Source: an uncultured Psychrobacter sp. (GTDB taxonomy: Bacteria; Pseudomonadota; Gammaproteobacteria; Pseudomonadales; Moraxellaceae). Taken from it: 64,000 nucleotides of DNA. A program made the position numbers and the translations under genes. Below are positions 19,500-29,231 of this stretch, one piece after another. How positions within the stretch are numbered: the stretch's first letter is position 1; each line of letters opens with the position of its first letter. The notes beneath the pieces are model-generated. The model searched no databases. It saw nothing but the letters and a program-made list of their open reading frames with translations, and had not been told where the DNA came from. Location: NCBI RefSeq assembly GCF_947488565.1, contig NZ_CANKZC010000001.1:310001-374000 (forward strand). The letters run 5' to 3'.

Positions 19500-21176
19500 T
19501 TAGCTATTTTTGTCACTTTGACGTAGCAATATCCATACCGGAATCAGTCCGACAAGTACGATGAGTAAGCTTGGTAAAGCAGCCCTTGCCCACATCCCCT
19601 CACTAGTCATCTCAAACACGCGTACTGCCAGCGTATCCCATCCTTGACGCCGTGTCATAAGTGTAATCGGCATCTCTTTCATGACTTCTACAAAACCCAT
19701 TAATAGAGCAGTCAACATGCCTGGTTTGAGTATCGGCAATACCACCTGACGCCAACGCTGTAATGGACTATCACTGAGTAGCTTTGCAGCCGCCTCTTGA
19801 TTGATCGTCAAACGCTGTAGCTGACGGTCGATGGGTTGGAAGCTGACCGTCATAAAGCGGGTTGAAAGCGCAAGTAGCATGACAATAACACTTCCTGATA
19901 GCACTTGCTTTGAGGTAATCCCGATGGCGATCAGTTGATTATCAACCCAAGCAATCGGAATAAAAACCCCTACAGCTAGTACTGTGCCTGGTACGACATA
20001 ACCCAAATTGGCTAAAGTGATCATTAGCTTCGTTGTTTTGTCAGAATACTGCCGCTTAATCCACGCAATGATAATCGCAAGAAAAGCAATAAGTAGCGTC
20101 GTCATACTAGCAATCATCAAGCTATTAGTGACAAAATCAATATAACGTGCATCAAAATCTTGGCGAAAATTCGTCGCCGTCCAATAGAACAGTTGTAAAA
20201 ATGGTATGAGAAAGGCGATTGAAAATACGAGCGTACACAGCAGCGTCATTGTAAGCTTTGCAGGGGTACTGGCCTCAAGGCGGCGATTGCTACCTTGGGT
20301 AACCGCATTGCCGCGCCTTGCTTGCCAATACTGCTCAAACAATACCACAATAAATACCACACCGATCAATAAAGCGGCCAATTGTGCTGCCGTAGTTAGA
20401 CTAAAAAATCCAAACCATGCTTTATAAATAGCAGTGGTAAAGGTATCGACATTAAATACCGAGACGGCACCAAAATCTGCCAAAGTCTCCATAGTTGCTA
20501 ACAACAACCCACCGATAATCCAAGGCAGCGCTTGCGGCAGAGCCAAGCGAAATAACACTCGACTACGGCTAAGCCCCAGCATCTGACCTGCTTCTATCGC
20601 ACGCCGACCTTGAGATAAAAAAGCTTGTCTTGCCAGCAGATACACATAAGGATAAAACGCCAATGACAATATTAGCCCAGCACCCCAGACGTTACGTACT
20701 GAAGGTATCGCTGTACTGATACCCAAATCACGTAGTCCTGTCTGTAACGGTCCACTAAAATCAACTATTCCCACTGTCACAAATGCTAGCACATAAGCGG
20801 GCATAGCTAATGGCAACATCAGCGCCCACGAAAAAAACCGCTGTCCTGGAAAACGGTACATACTTGTTAACCACGCCAATGCCGTACCAATACTGCCAGC
20901 AATCACAGTCACCATAAGCAGTAAGATGACCGTATTTTTGAGGACTTGCGGTAGCACATAATCTGTCATATGCGACCAGATATCTGCAACTGGCTGCGTC
21001 CATGCAAAAAGCACAATTAAAATTGGGATGAGCATAAACGACGAAATCAGCCCTAAGACTGATTTTGAAATAATGCGCTTACCGGCTATACGCTCTTGAC
21101 GAACAACACGAGTGTCGCTGGCAGGGCTATCTTTGACAGTACTGTCTTCACTAGCAGACGCTTTTGTCATTGTCAT
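19500..21176 (-). CDS. fbpB: Ferric iron ABC transporter permease
   Basis: A 558-aa inner-membrane permease with two fused BPD_transp_1 halves, about twelve transmembrane helices. The EAA loops, which contact the ATPase, read EAGQMLGLSRSRVLFRLALPQALP (first half) and EAAAKLLSDSPLQRWRQVVLP (second half). Fused two-domain permeases are typical of FbpB/AfuB/SfuB iron importers. It lies 53 nt downstream of the binding-protein gene, so the two are very likely one operon. Confidence 0.9.
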   Translation of the reverse strand: MTMTKASASEDSTVKDSPASDTRVVRQERIAGKRIISKSVLGLISSFMLIPILIVLFAWTQPVADIWSHMTDYVLPQVLKNTVILLLMVTVIAGSIGTALAWLTSMYRFPGQRFFSWALMLPLAMPAYVLAFVTVGIVDFSGPLQTGLRDLGISTAIPSVRNVWGAGLILSLAFYPYVYLLARQAFLSQGRRAIEAGQMLGLSRSRVLFRLALPQALPWIIGGLLLATMETLADFGAVSVFNVDTFTTAIYKAWFGFFSLTTAAQLAALLIGVVFIVVLFEQYWQARRGNAVTQGSNRRLEASTPAKLTMTLLCTLVFSIAFLIPFLQLFYWTATNFRQDFDARYIDFVTNSLMIASMTTLLIAFLAIIIAWIKRQYSDKTTKLMITLANLGYVVPGTVLAVGVFIPIAWVDNQLIAIGITSKQVLSGSVIVMLLALSTRFMTVSFQPIDRQLQRLTINQEAAAKLLSDSPLQRWRQVVLPILKPGMLTALLMGFVEVMKEMPITLMTRRQGWDTLAVRVFEMTSEGMWARAALPSLLIVLVGLIPVWILLRQSDKNS

Positions 21177-21229
21177 AATATAGATATTACCCTGTCAGAC
21201 GCGTATAAACCAAACTATCCACTAAAAGA

Positions 21230-22360
21230 TTATTTATAACCTGCTTTATCCATCATCTGGATAGCTTGTGTTTGTAGTTCGCCAAATTTTTGCACATTGA
21301 TATCGTCTTGTTTAAACGTACCCCAAGATCTGAGCATGTCTGATTCATCAATACCTTCTTTTACTGGATACTCTTTGTCAGAGCTGGCATAAATACCTTG
21401 AGCTTCATCAGAGGACAACCACTCTATTAGTTTAAGCGCGCCATCTGGATTGTCTGAGTTGGTGGTCACACCAGCGCCAGAGATATTTACATGTGTGCCT
21501 GTTGTATCTTGATTTGCCCAAAATATCTCGACAGGGAAGTCAGGCTTTTCATCAAGTATACGGCCATAGTAATAACTGTTGGCAATACCAACTTCACATT
21601 GACCTGCAGCGATGGCTTCTAACATGCTGGTATCATCACTAAATACGTCAGTCGCTAGATTATCGACCCATCCACGAATAACCTCTTCTGTCTTTTCTTC
21701 GCCCAAATGCTCCATCATACTGGCGACAAGCGATTGGTTATAGACCTTTTTAGAGGTACGCAAGCACAGTTTACCTTTCCATTTTGGATCGGCCAAATCT
21801 GCATACGTCGATAACTCATCGGCACTGACTTTGTTTGGATCATAAAATATCGTGCGTGCACGTAATGACAGACCTGTCCACTGACCTTTTGGATCTCGGT
21901 ATTTAGCAGGAACATTACTTTCAAGTACCGTAGAAGCGACTGGCTGCAATAATCCTTGCTGCGCTGCTTGCCATAAGTTTCCAGCATCGACCGTCAATAA
22001 CATGTCGGCCGGTGTGTTCTGACCTTCAGCTTGTAAGCGTGCCATTAATGGACCTGTCTTGTCAGTAACCAGCTCAATTTTTACGCCTGTCTCTTCGGTA
22101 TACTTGTCCAACAATGGCTTAATAAGCTGCTCATTACGTGACGAATAAATCGTCACCACTTGTTCATCACTCGAAGTCGCTACGGCATTATCATCGCTGG
22201 CTTCTTCAGTTGTCGGCGTTTGCGTCTCTGCGTCTTCAGCTGGAGTCGATGCGTTATTACAACCCACTAGACCCATCATCATGCCAAAGACAGCAACAGA
22301 TAAGGTAGCCTTAACAGGGCGAGTTAGCGACAGACGTTCAGCAACCGCGTTCGATGACAT
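21230..22360 (-). CDS. fbpA: Ferric iron-binding lipoprotein of ABC transporter
   Basis: Substrate-binding protein of the importer. The signal ends in GLVGC with Cys34 as a lipobox cysteine, followed by a Thr/Glu/Ala-rich linker and then VTIYSSRNEQLIKPLLDKY, the usual start of the FbpA/FutA family. IANSYYYGRIL carries the tyrosine cluster that binds Fe3+ in this family. The start at 22360 (MSSNAVAE) has GGAGA upstream, inside the longer frame from 22372. A predicted Fur-controlled promoter lies about 100 nt upstream. Confidence 0.92.
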   Translation of the reverse strand: MSSNAVAERLSLTRPVKATLSVAVFGMMMGLVGCNNASTPAEDAETQTPTTEEASDDNAVATSSDEQVVTIYSSRNEQLIKPLLDKYTEETGVKIELVTDKTGPLMARLQAEGQNTPADMLLTVDAGNLWQAAQQGLLQPVASTVLESNVPAKYRDPKGQWTGLSLRARTIFYDPNKVSADELSTYADLADPKWKGKLCLRTSKKVYNQSLVASMMEHLGEEKTEEVIRGWVDNLATDVFSDDTSMLEAIAAGQCEVGIANSYYYGRILDEKPDFPVEIFWANQDTTGTHVNISGAGVTTNSDNPDGALKLIEWLSSDEAQGIYASSDKEYPVKEGIDESDMLRSWGTFKQDDINVQKFGELQTQAIQMMDKAGYK

Positions 22361-22463
22361 GGTCTTCTCCATAATAGTGTAAAAGATAAATGAGATAGCT
22401 TAGATGATGAGCAATTAGGTAGGCGTTTATACTGCTAAAACAATGATAAAAACCAGAAACAAT

Positions 22464-22492
22464 ATACTAATAGAAATGAGATTAATTATCAA
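22464..22492 (-). promoter_or_regulatory. Predicted promoter of the iron transporter operon
   Basis: On the minus strand, TTGATA (22487-22492) and TAGTAT (22464-22469) are 17 nt apart, about 104 nt before the binding-protein start. The -35 box lies inside the Fur-like palindrome. Confidence 0.65.
22477..22491. promoter_or_regulatory. Fur box
   Basis: TGAGATTAATTATCA matches the Fur core TGATAATNATTATCA at 12 of 14 defined positions and overlaps the -35 element of the iron transporter promoter, the usual geometry for iron-dependent repression. Confidence 0.7.
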
Positions 22493-22568
22493 TACATTTA
22501 TTTCGACTGACTTTGCCGCCGAAAGCACAGTTTATAGAGAGGTTTTAGAGAGCTTCACTCTATCTACT

Positions 22569-23309
22569 TTATATTAGCCATTGACCCAAAATCACGTTTA
22601 CAGCAGCTTCTGTGCGTAAGATTCGTGGCCCAATATTTACCGTTTTGCATCCCTGCTTGCATAGCAGTTCAATCTCATAATCGACCCAGCCTCCTTCAGC
22701 TCCAATGCAAACCACATCTGGCCGCTGAGCTCTTGCAGAAGATATAGACTGTGCAGACTGTTGCAGATATTGCGAAAAGGACAGATCGCTATAAGGGTGA
22801 GCGACTATAGCGTCATGAGTAATCAGACTGGGCAGCTGATCCTCGACGAACGGTTTAAAGCGTTTTTGTAAAGAAATGCGCGGCGCTATCGTATCGACCC
22901 CTTGCTGCAGACCTTCCAATACAAATTCATCAAGCCGCCTCAGTAGCGGACTTTGCCAATAGCTCTTTTGGGTACGGTAACTATTGATCAGAATAATATG
23001 ACAAACACCCAATGCAGTCATGTCCATGATTAAGCGCCGTAGTACTTTAGGCCGTGGCAATGCCAAAATCAGAGTAACTTCTAATTTGGCTGGTGGCGGA
23101 ATATCAAGCTGTACCTCACGTAGCTGTATGTTACTAGGTGACATAGCATCGATCACTGCTGTACCAAGATTGCCTCCAAGCTGACCGATTTTGAGCGTCG
23201 CACCAACTGGTAGCTTCAATACCTGATTGATGTGTTCGATTTGTACAGGCGAGTTAATCTGTGCATAAGGCAGTGTAATATCAGATGCAGGCAACAAAAT
23301 ACAATTCAT
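22569..23309 (-). CDS. rsmE: 16S rRNA (uracil-1498-N3)-methyltransferase RsmE
   Basis: SPOUT-class methyltransferase acting on U1498 of 16S rRNA. The N-terminal PUA-like domain (1-70) has QIEHINQVLKLPVG; the C-terminal knotted SAM-binding part has CIGAEGGWVDYE (family GPEGG, here GAEGG) and VNIGPRILRTEAA near the end. Length 246 aa is normal. It lies 39 nt downstream of waaA on the same strand and is probably cotranscribed. Confidence 0.93.
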   Translation of the reverse strand: MNCILLPASDITLPYAQINSPVQIEHINQVLKLPVGATLKIGQLGGNLGTAVIDAMSPSNIQLREVQLDIPPPAKLEVTLILALPRPKVLRRLIMDMTALGVCHIILINSYRTQKSYWQSPLLRRLDEFVLEGLQQGVDTIAPRISLQKRFKPFVEDQLPSLITHDAIVAHPYSDLSFSQYLQQSAQSISSARAQRPDVVCIGAEGGWVDYEIELLCKQGCKTVNIGPRILRTEAAVNVILGQWLI

Positions 23310-23347
23310 AGAGCAGATCGCTTAATAAAAATAAGAGTGAACGACGA

Positions 23348-24949
23348 TTAGAGATACTGCTGGTCGGTCTGAGGATACACGCTAGAAAACTTTTCAATCG
23401 TCTCCTCTATCATCGCTAGTTGACGAGGTAATACTGCCTGCTCCTGAATGGTCATTTGCTTGCCTGCTTGTCCCGCTTGTCTGGCAGTCTCTAAATGACG
23501 CAGCCAAAACTGTAGCTGTTGATATATCATCTCATCATCGCTTGTAGAGTCGTTTATTAGATGCTCGTCACTGCCAATTGCTTGATAAAAATGGTTGGTT
23601 GGTTGATATAAAGCACCAGCACTTGCCAGCTTATCTACGACGCTTTGACATGATTGAGTATACTGTCCCATAAGTACTGGCGTGCCCACACTCATAGGCT
23701 CCACAGGATTATGGCCGCCGATATCAACGATAGAACCACCAACAAGCGCTACATCTGCTTGTGCATACCATCGCATCAGCTCACCCATACTATCAGCCAG
23801 ATAAACCTGCGTTTTCGTAGTGATGTCTTCGTCTTGACTGCGCCTTGCCATTTGCAAACCTGTTTCGCTAATGAGCGTAGCCACCTCATCAAAGCGTTCA
23901 GGATGTCTGGGTACGATGATAAGTAGGGCCGTAGACAGCTCCGCTATATCCAATAGTTGCTGGTGCAGCGCTAATGCCATACTTTCTTCACCGCTATGAG
24001 TGCTCGCTGCTATCCAAACTGGACGGTCTACAAACTGCGAATCAGACAGATTCGACAACTCATTAATAGCGCCATCTTCTTTGACTTTATTAGTTGCTAG
24101 TTTGGAATCAGTGACGTTTTTGGAATTGGTAGTTTTAGGCGTATTGATGACCCATTTAAGTGAGCCTGCAACGCGTATCTGCGCACTATCTGCTCCCAAC
24201 TGCCGGAAGCGTTTAGCAGAGTCGCTATCTTGCGCGATGATTAAACTGAGGTTTTGCATCATGCTAGCACTTACGGCGCTTATCTTTTGATAGCGGGTAA
24301 AAGATGCCGCTGATAGTCGTCCATTTACCAGAATACTAGGAATGTCTTTTTGCGATAAAGTGGCTAAGATGTTTGCCCACAATTCAGTTTCGACAAACAA
24401 CGCAGCGACGGGCTGTACATGCGCCAAAAATGTCTCGATAACGGCGGGCGTATCTACTGGCACATAACTCTGACTCATCCGACCTTGAGCAATCTCCTCA
24501 GCGAAACGACTGGCACCGCGCGCATGACCCGTCTGTGTGGTATTGGTCAACCATATATCATAGCCTTGCGCCAATAGAGCGTCGAGCAAGGGCGCGACTG
24601 TATTGGTCTCCCCTAGCGAGACGGCATGACACCAAATTATTTTATTATCGCTTGTGTCGCTCGATACCGGACACGGTGGATATTGTTTGCCAAAGCGCTG
24701 CGCAACTTCTTGTTGATAGTTGTCACGACTGCGCGAACGACGCCAAACCTGCATGCGATACAACGGCTTTAGTAGCGTGATAGCAAGCTGATAATACCAA
24801 GGTGGCATGCGAGTCGCGCGTTTGATTGGCGCAGTACTACTTAACGCACAGTTATCTAGCGAATGATTATCCAGCGTATCGTCATCAAAATCTTTTTGAG
24901 CCGCTAATGGCTCAGATTCAGTAGACGGTGGTACAGAAGGTGATGGCAT
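23348..24949 (-). CDS. waaA: 3-deoxy-D-manno-octulosonic acid transferase WaaA
   Basis: Inner-membrane-associated glycosyltransferase that attaches Kdo to the lipid A precursor. The GT-B fold shows IIWCHAVSLGETNTVAPL (acceptor loop with catalytic Glu), PVDTPAVIETFL, FVETELWANIL, SILVNGRLS, SLKWVI and VALVGGSIVDIGGHNPVEP (donor site). At 533 aa it is about 100 longer than E. coli WaaA: there is a polar N-terminal tail (1-48) and a Lys/Asn/Ser-rich insert (about 268-305) between the two domains. Confidence 0.94.
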   Translation of the reverse strand: MPSPSVPPSTESEPLAAQKDFDDDTLDNHSLDNCALSSTAPIKRATRMPPWYYQLAITLLKPLYRMQVWRRSRSRDNYQQEVAQRFGKQYPPCPVSSDTSDNKIIWCHAVSLGETNTVAPLLDALLAQGYDIWLTNTTQTGHARGASRFAEEIAQGRMSQSYVPVDTPAVIETFLAHVQPVAALFVETELWANILATLSQKDIPSILVNGRLSAASFTRYQKISAVSASMMQNLSLIIAQDSDSAKRFRQLGADSAQIRVAGSLKWVINTPKTTNSKNVTDSKLATNKVKEDGAINELSNLSDSQFVDRPVWIAASTHSGEESMALALHQQLLDIAELSTALLIIVPRHPERFDEVATLISETGLQMARRSQDEDITTKTQVYLADSMGELMRWYAQADVALVGGSIVDIGGHNPVEPMSVGTPVLMGQYTQSCQSVVDKLASAGALYQPTNHFYQAIGSDEHLINDSTSDDEMIYQQLQFWLRHLETARQAGQAGKQMTIQEQAVLPRQLAMIEETIEKFSSVYPQTDQQYL

Positions 24950-25024
24950 GGAAAAGCCCAGTTTTGTGATAAATAAAATGACAAATTAGACAGTCAACCG
25001 TTGATAAATTCTACCGTAAATCAG

Positions 25025-25085
25025 AAAAAAGCCATACAACTTAGTGACTATGTGCGAAGAAAATGTGCACAGAAAATCGTATGGC
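25025..25085 (-). terminator. Branched terminator after the Sel1-repeat gene
   Basis: On the minus strand GCCATAC (from 25085) pairs with GTATGGC (to 25031), enclosing a smaller TGTGC/GCACA stem, and is followed by six T (25025-25030). Confidence 0.6.
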
Positions 25086-25161
25086 CTACTAATTACTGTC
25101 TTATGACATCGTTAAATAGCCAGTCTAAAACCTTACAACGCGATAAGAGAGTGTTTGATTA

Positions 25162-26640
25162 TTATACAAATACAATAAGTAATACTGCACCCAGCACCAC
25201 TACTCCTAGCAATATTTGATAACGCTTAATACTATGCTGCTCTTGTTTTTTCGATGTGATTAATGTTTGAGCTTGTTGCCACTTAGCCACCAGATCTGCT
25301 GCTTCTGTATGGCCATTTTTAGCCGCTTCCTCCAACCAATACTGACCGCTAATCACCTCTTGCGGCACGCCGATACCTTGATAGTACATTTTACTAAGTA
25401 AGCGCTGAGCGCGGATATCTTTCTTGTTTGCCGCTTGTTTGACCCAGTCTGTCCCTACTACTTTACTGGCTTCTGCATCCGCTATTTGTCCTTCACCTAG
25501 TAACTCGTACATAGCCAAGCGTAACATCGCAGTGGTATTACCAGATTCGGCAGAATTTTGCAGACGTATTAATGCTTGCTGCCGTGCAGCCTGATGCTGC
25601 TCTAAAAACGTTACTTGGTCACGCGGCTTATTTTGCCGCGCAATATGGTGCTCGAATTGATCCAGTATTTTGCACGCTTGCAGATAGTCATCATGGCCAG
25701 TAGCTTGTGGCACCTTAATCTCATCTAACTCTATAAGCAATTGAGTAAATATTTCTGGCGTTATAGAGACCTTTAAGGGGCTAACAGTTTGCAGTTGAGT
25801 AGTAATTGCACTGATATTAGTAGGCATTTCAGATATTTTAGGTTTGACACTCGCTGCTACATCGACTATTGAAGGCTCAGCTTGCTGTGCTACGGCTAGC
25901 TTGGTAACAGGAATTTCTCTGTGTTTGGTCGCTTGGATTGGTAGCCGTTGGTTTTGAAAATTTTCATTATTGATTAATCTTGGATGAATATCTACTGATT
26001 CAGAATAATGCTCTACACTTGGTTCAGCTGTAACACTCTCATCAATACCATTATTTTTTGGTAGTCGCGCACTTACTGCTTGATACAATCCGCTAGCAAC
26101 TTGCCCACCTTGCACTGCCTGAAACTGTCGATCAATATGCCCAAATAGTCGCAAGCCTATGGGTTCTAACGCAAAAAATATACCTGCGCTATCGTTAGAG
26201 TTATCACTATATACCACAGCCATGGATTGATAAAAATCCTCTGCAATCAACGGTAGCGTATCAAAATGCTTTTTTAGTTCAAACTGTCCATACCAATGTG
26301 GCTCGCTTTGCCACTGGTGCGCCAGCACTCGCCCTGCATAAAATGCCAAAAACAGTAATAAGTTGCGATAACGCTCATCAATCAGCAGTGCATTCTCATC
26401 TAAACCCTCAGATTGATCTTTTGCCTTTGTCATATCGCGGCGTATCTGCAAAATTAGCGTGTCTACTCGCTGTAAGCTGGCAAGCGATTCATCTAACTGA
26501 CACTCATGCAGCTGCTTTTCATAAGCGATACCCCCTGCGATAGGACGATCTGCTATAAAATCTTGCCAGTAGCCTTCCGCCATATAATCAAGTGACGTTT
26601 TAGGGATCTTAGCTAAAGTAGCGTTTGGCGTAGCAAGCAT
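25162..26640 (-). CDS. Sel1-repeat protein with C-terminal membrane anchor
   Basis: A 492-aa protein of unknown role. The first ~190 residues look globular (FIADRPIAGGIAYEKQLHEC, LFLAFYAGRVLAHQ), a low-complexity stretch follows (about 190-290), then Sel1-like/TPR-type helical repeats (about 355-455: ALIRLQNSAESGNTTAMLRLAMYELLGEGQ, AQRLLSKMYYQGIGVPQE, GQYWLEEAAKNGHTEAADLV). It ends in one hydrophobic helix (about 472-492), suggesting a tail-anchored protein whose repeats face the cytosol. Sel1 repeats mediate protein contacts; no partner is evident from the neighbours (waaA, cls). Confidence 0.75.
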   Translation of the reverse strand: MLATPNATLAKIPKTSLDYMAEGYWQDFIADRPIAGGIAYEKQLHECQLDESLASLQRVDTLILQIRRDMTKAKDQSEGLDENALLIDERYRNLLLFLAFYAGRVLAHQWQSEPHWYGQFELKKHFDTLPLIAEDFYQSMAVVYSDNSNDSAGIFFALEPIGLRLFGHIDRQFQAVQGGQVASGLYQAVSARLPKNNGIDESVTAEPSVEHYSESVDIHPRLINNENFQNQRLPIQATKHREIPVTKLAVAQQAEPSIVDVAASVKPKISEMPTNISAITTQLQTVSPLKVSITPEIFTQLLIELDEIKVPQATGHDDYLQACKILDQFEHHIARQNKPRDQVTFLEQHQAARQQALIRLQNSAESGNTTAMLRLAMYELLGEGQIADAEASKVVGTDWVKQAANKKDIRAQRLLSKMYYQGIGVPQEVISGQYWLEEAAKNGHTEAADLVAKWQQAQTLITSKKQEQHSIKRYQILLGVVVLGAVLLIVFV

Positions 26641-26731
26641 GGAGTGGGCATATCCTCTGAATAAAAATCACAAATAGCATTACTAGATTAGGCATCGGTC
26701 ATACAAATCAGTTATACAAAGATGGTAACGA

Positions 26732-28372
26732 CTACAATAAAGGACTAAACAGACGCACTACGTTATCGAACAATCGTTCAGAATCGCGACGCTGCTGCCA
26801 CTCTGTTAAACTCAAAAACCGGCAGCTTTGCAAATAAGCATCTTGGCAGTCAGCGACTTGAGCAACCATTTCAGGTGTATATATCGCCAAACTGACTTCC
26901 ATATTTAAATAGAAGCTACGCATATCGATGTTCACTGTACCAAACAGGCAATAATCATCATCAATAACTACCGTTTTAGCATGTAATAGTCCACCTTGGA
27001 ACAATGCAATCTTTACGCCAGCTTCAAGCAGTTCTTGATAATACGCTTGTGACGCATGCTGCACCAAAAACGAATCTACCTTTTCTGGAATAATTAAAGT
27101 CACATCGACACCGCGCTTTGCTGCTGTCTCCAGCGCTCCTGATAGTGCTTCATCTGGTACAAAGTAAGGCGTCGTAATTTGAATACGCTTATTGGCGCGG
27201 TGAATAATAGTCACTAAAGTATTATAAATGACATGAGCGGTCACCTGCGGCGCTGAAGGAATGAGCTGTGCAACGACATCATCAACCACAGGCATTTGCG
27301 GTATCGCAATCGACTTTGAGCCTGGTACGGTAGGTATATAATTATCCACATCATCAACGAGCACCTGAATGCGGCTGTTAATATCATTGATGGTTGGATT
27401 CAACACATACAACTTACGAGTATAGCTATTTACCCGCTTATCTAACGCATCTAGATTGTCGTTGTTTTCAGCACCGATATCAGTAATGACAACTTTAGCC
27501 ATGGCCGTAGCTATGCTAATTGGCTGCTGACCAACGCTGCGCATCATCACATCAACCCACTGCCCAACACCTTTGTCTTGTTTAAAAAACTTGGGATCCA
27601 CCAAATTAAAACTACCGGTATAACCGATATACTCGTCGATCACCACAATCTTACGATGATTGCGCAAATCAGAGCGCTTAAACAAGGTTTTAAACAATCC
27701 TACCGGTAGTGACTGGTGTACGAACACGCCTGCTCGCTCTAACGCTTGATGCTCAGAGCTATTAAAAAAGCTAAAGCTGCCGACACTGTCGATTAGTATA
27801 TGACACTCTACCCCGCGTTTGGCGGCAGCAGCTAGAGACTCTAACACCTCTAAGACTTGGCCTTTAGGATAGATAATATAAAACTCTATAAGAATGGTGC
27901 GCTTAGCATTATCGATATCACTAATCAGATGATTAAAAAACGCTCTAGATGAAGTTAGCAGTTGCATCCTATGTCCAGCGTACACGCCAAACCCTGTCCA
28001 GCGTGTACCGATACGACTCACGCCCCGATAGTTAATCGGCAACAAATCTTGTCCTTGATCAAATACCATCCGCTCACGTGCTGCTATGTCGTTCATTAGC
28101 AAGCTTGCTTGATCCACACGCTGCCGATAACGACGACCAATCATCGGTTCGCCGACTAGAATATAAGCTATAAACCCAAACACTGGCAGGGTGTATAGAA
28201 CCGCTATCCAAGCAATCGCCACTCCAATATTGCGCTGTACCGAGACCACACGCAAAGTCATGATCACCATTAATATGATGTGTAATAGCAGTCCTAACCC
28301 TGCAAAGCTACCCCAAGACCACGATGCAAGGTGCTGCTCAGTCGCTAAAGATTCTATAACTGCCTCCCTCAC
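26732..28372 (-). CDS. cls: Cardiolipin synthase (phospholipase D superfamily)
   Basis: Membrane enzyme that joins two phosphatidylglycerols into cardiolipin. Two N-terminal transmembrane helices (about 20-75) are followed by two PLD domains. HKD motif 1 is NHRKIVVID with GSFN downstream (about 238-257) and HKD motif 2 is HAKTVVIDDDY with GTVNIDMRSF (about 465-487). At 546 aa it is longer than ClsA because of an insert between the domains (about 290-350). Confidence 0.93.
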   Translation of the reverse strand: MREAVIESLATEQHLASWSWGSFAGLGLLLHIILMVIMTLRVVSVQRNIGVAIAWIAVLYTLPVFGFIAYILVGEPMIGRRYRQRVDQASLLMNDIAARERMVFDQGQDLLPINYRGVSRIGTRWTGFGVYAGHRMQLLTSSRAFFNHLISDIDNAKRTILIEFYIIYPKGQVLEVLESLAAAAKRGVECHILIDSVGSFSFFNSSEHQALERAGVFVHQSLPVGLFKTLFKRSDLRNHRKIVVIDEYIGYTGSFNLVDPKFFKQDKGVGQWVDVMMRSVGQQPISIATAMAKVVITDIGAENNDNLDALDKRVNSYTRKLYVLNPTINDINSRIQVLVDDVDNYIPTVPGSKSIAIPQMPVVDDVVAQLIPSAPQVTAHVIYNTLVTIIHRANKRIQITTPYFVPDEALSGALETAAKRGVDVTLIIPEKVDSFLVQHASQAYYQELLEAGVKIALFQGGLLHAKTVVIDDDYCLFGTVNIDMRSFYLNMEVSLAIYTPEMVAQVADCQDAYLQSCRFLSLTEWQQRRDSERLFDNVVRLFSPLL

Positions 28373-28648
28373 CCTACGCAGAACAAAATATGGATAGAAA
28401 AAATTGATAATTGATATCTACGGTTTGGTAGTATAGTAGTTTTTTATTATCAAACAATAGATAAAGGCAACAAGCCGTATTTAACGAATGCAGCTTATCA
28501 AATCATCTCACTCTCGTATTATAATAGCACCCTTGCTTAATACATATTTATTCAAGGTATTTTAATCATTCATTACTATAAGCTGCTGCTACCAGAGCTC
28601 ATGATTACAATCTATTTTGGATTATTTGAAATTTTTATAAAATACTAT
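28373..28648. other. Intergenic region upstream of the tRNA operon
   Basis: About 276 nt of AT-rich DNA between cls and the tRNA promoter. No ORF, hairpin or repeat that I can support was seen. Confidence 0.4.
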
Positions 28649-28676
28649 TTGACAGGCAGATGTAAATCTATATAAT
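28649..28676 (+). promoter_or_regulatory. Consensus promoter of the tRNA-Val/tRNA-Asp operon
   Basis: TTGACA (28649-28654) and TATAAT (28671-28676), both perfect consensus, are separated by 16 nt. The 143-nt leader that follows has a perfect inverted repeat, AGAATTTTCT (28751-28760) / AGAAAATTCT (28767-28776). Confidence 0.85.
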
Positions 28677-28819
28677 ACACACCCACAGCAAGGGGAGTTA
28701 TTCATAATATCTCTTGTTGAGAGCTAATAAAACACTGTGCTTTATGCTCTAGAATTTTCTCTTTAAAGAAAATTCTCTTGCGAAGCTAAAATTGCAGTGC
28801 TTTTTTTATACGCTTCTCA

Positions 28820-28895
28820 GGGTGATTAGCTCAGTTGGTAGAGCGTCTGCCTTACACGCAGAATGTCGGCGGTTCGAATCCGTCATCACCCACCA
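28820..28895 (+). tRNA. tRNA-Val(TAC)
   Basis: A 76-nt tRNA. Acceptor GGGTGAT/ATCACCC, D arm TTAGCTCAGTTGGTAGAG, anticodon loop CTTACAC (TAC) in stem TCTGC/GCAGA, T arm GGTTCGAATCC, encoded CCA. Confidence 0.97.
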
Positions 28896-28945
28896 CTTAT
28901 TAGCAAGTGGGCCTTTTATAAAGGCAAGATGCTAAGACGACCTAA

Positions 28946-29022
28946 GCAGCGGTAGTTCAGTTGGTTAGAATACCGGCCTGTCACGCCGGGGGTCGCGGGT
29001 TCGAGTCCCGTCCGCTGCGCCA
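28946..29022 (+). tRNA. tRNA-Asp(GTC)
   Basis: A 77-nt tRNA. Acceptor GCAGCGG/CCGCTGC, anticodon loop CTGTCAC (GTC) in stem CCGGC/GCCGG, T arm GGGTTCGAGTCCC, encoded CCA at 29020-29022. It follows tRNA-Val by 50 nt. Confidence 0.97.
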
Positions 29023-29074
29023 TATTTTGTAAACAGCTAAAACGAATTTAGACATTAAGTTTAAGCAAGTTTCG

Positions 29075-29105
29075 CCTCAAACATTAGATTGTTTGAGGTT
29101 TTTTT
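29075..29105 (+). terminator. Terminator of the tRNA operon
   Basis: Stem CCTCAAAC (29075-29082) / GTTTGAGG (29091-29098), then seven or more T. Confidence 0.88.
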
Positions 29106-29231
29106 GTGTCTGGGTTTCTTTTTATACAAACACCTACGATTAGTGTAATGCAGCTGATTAAAAGCAGCGACATTGCTACCAAAATGTTTTGAACACATTT
29201 TCTATTAATGTTAATTACTTCTTGCAAAAAG

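Noticed and set aside
25001..25219. 72-codon plus-strand frame before the Sel1-repeat gene end
   Set aside because: It covers a terminator hairpin and the end of the opposite gene, with no RBS.
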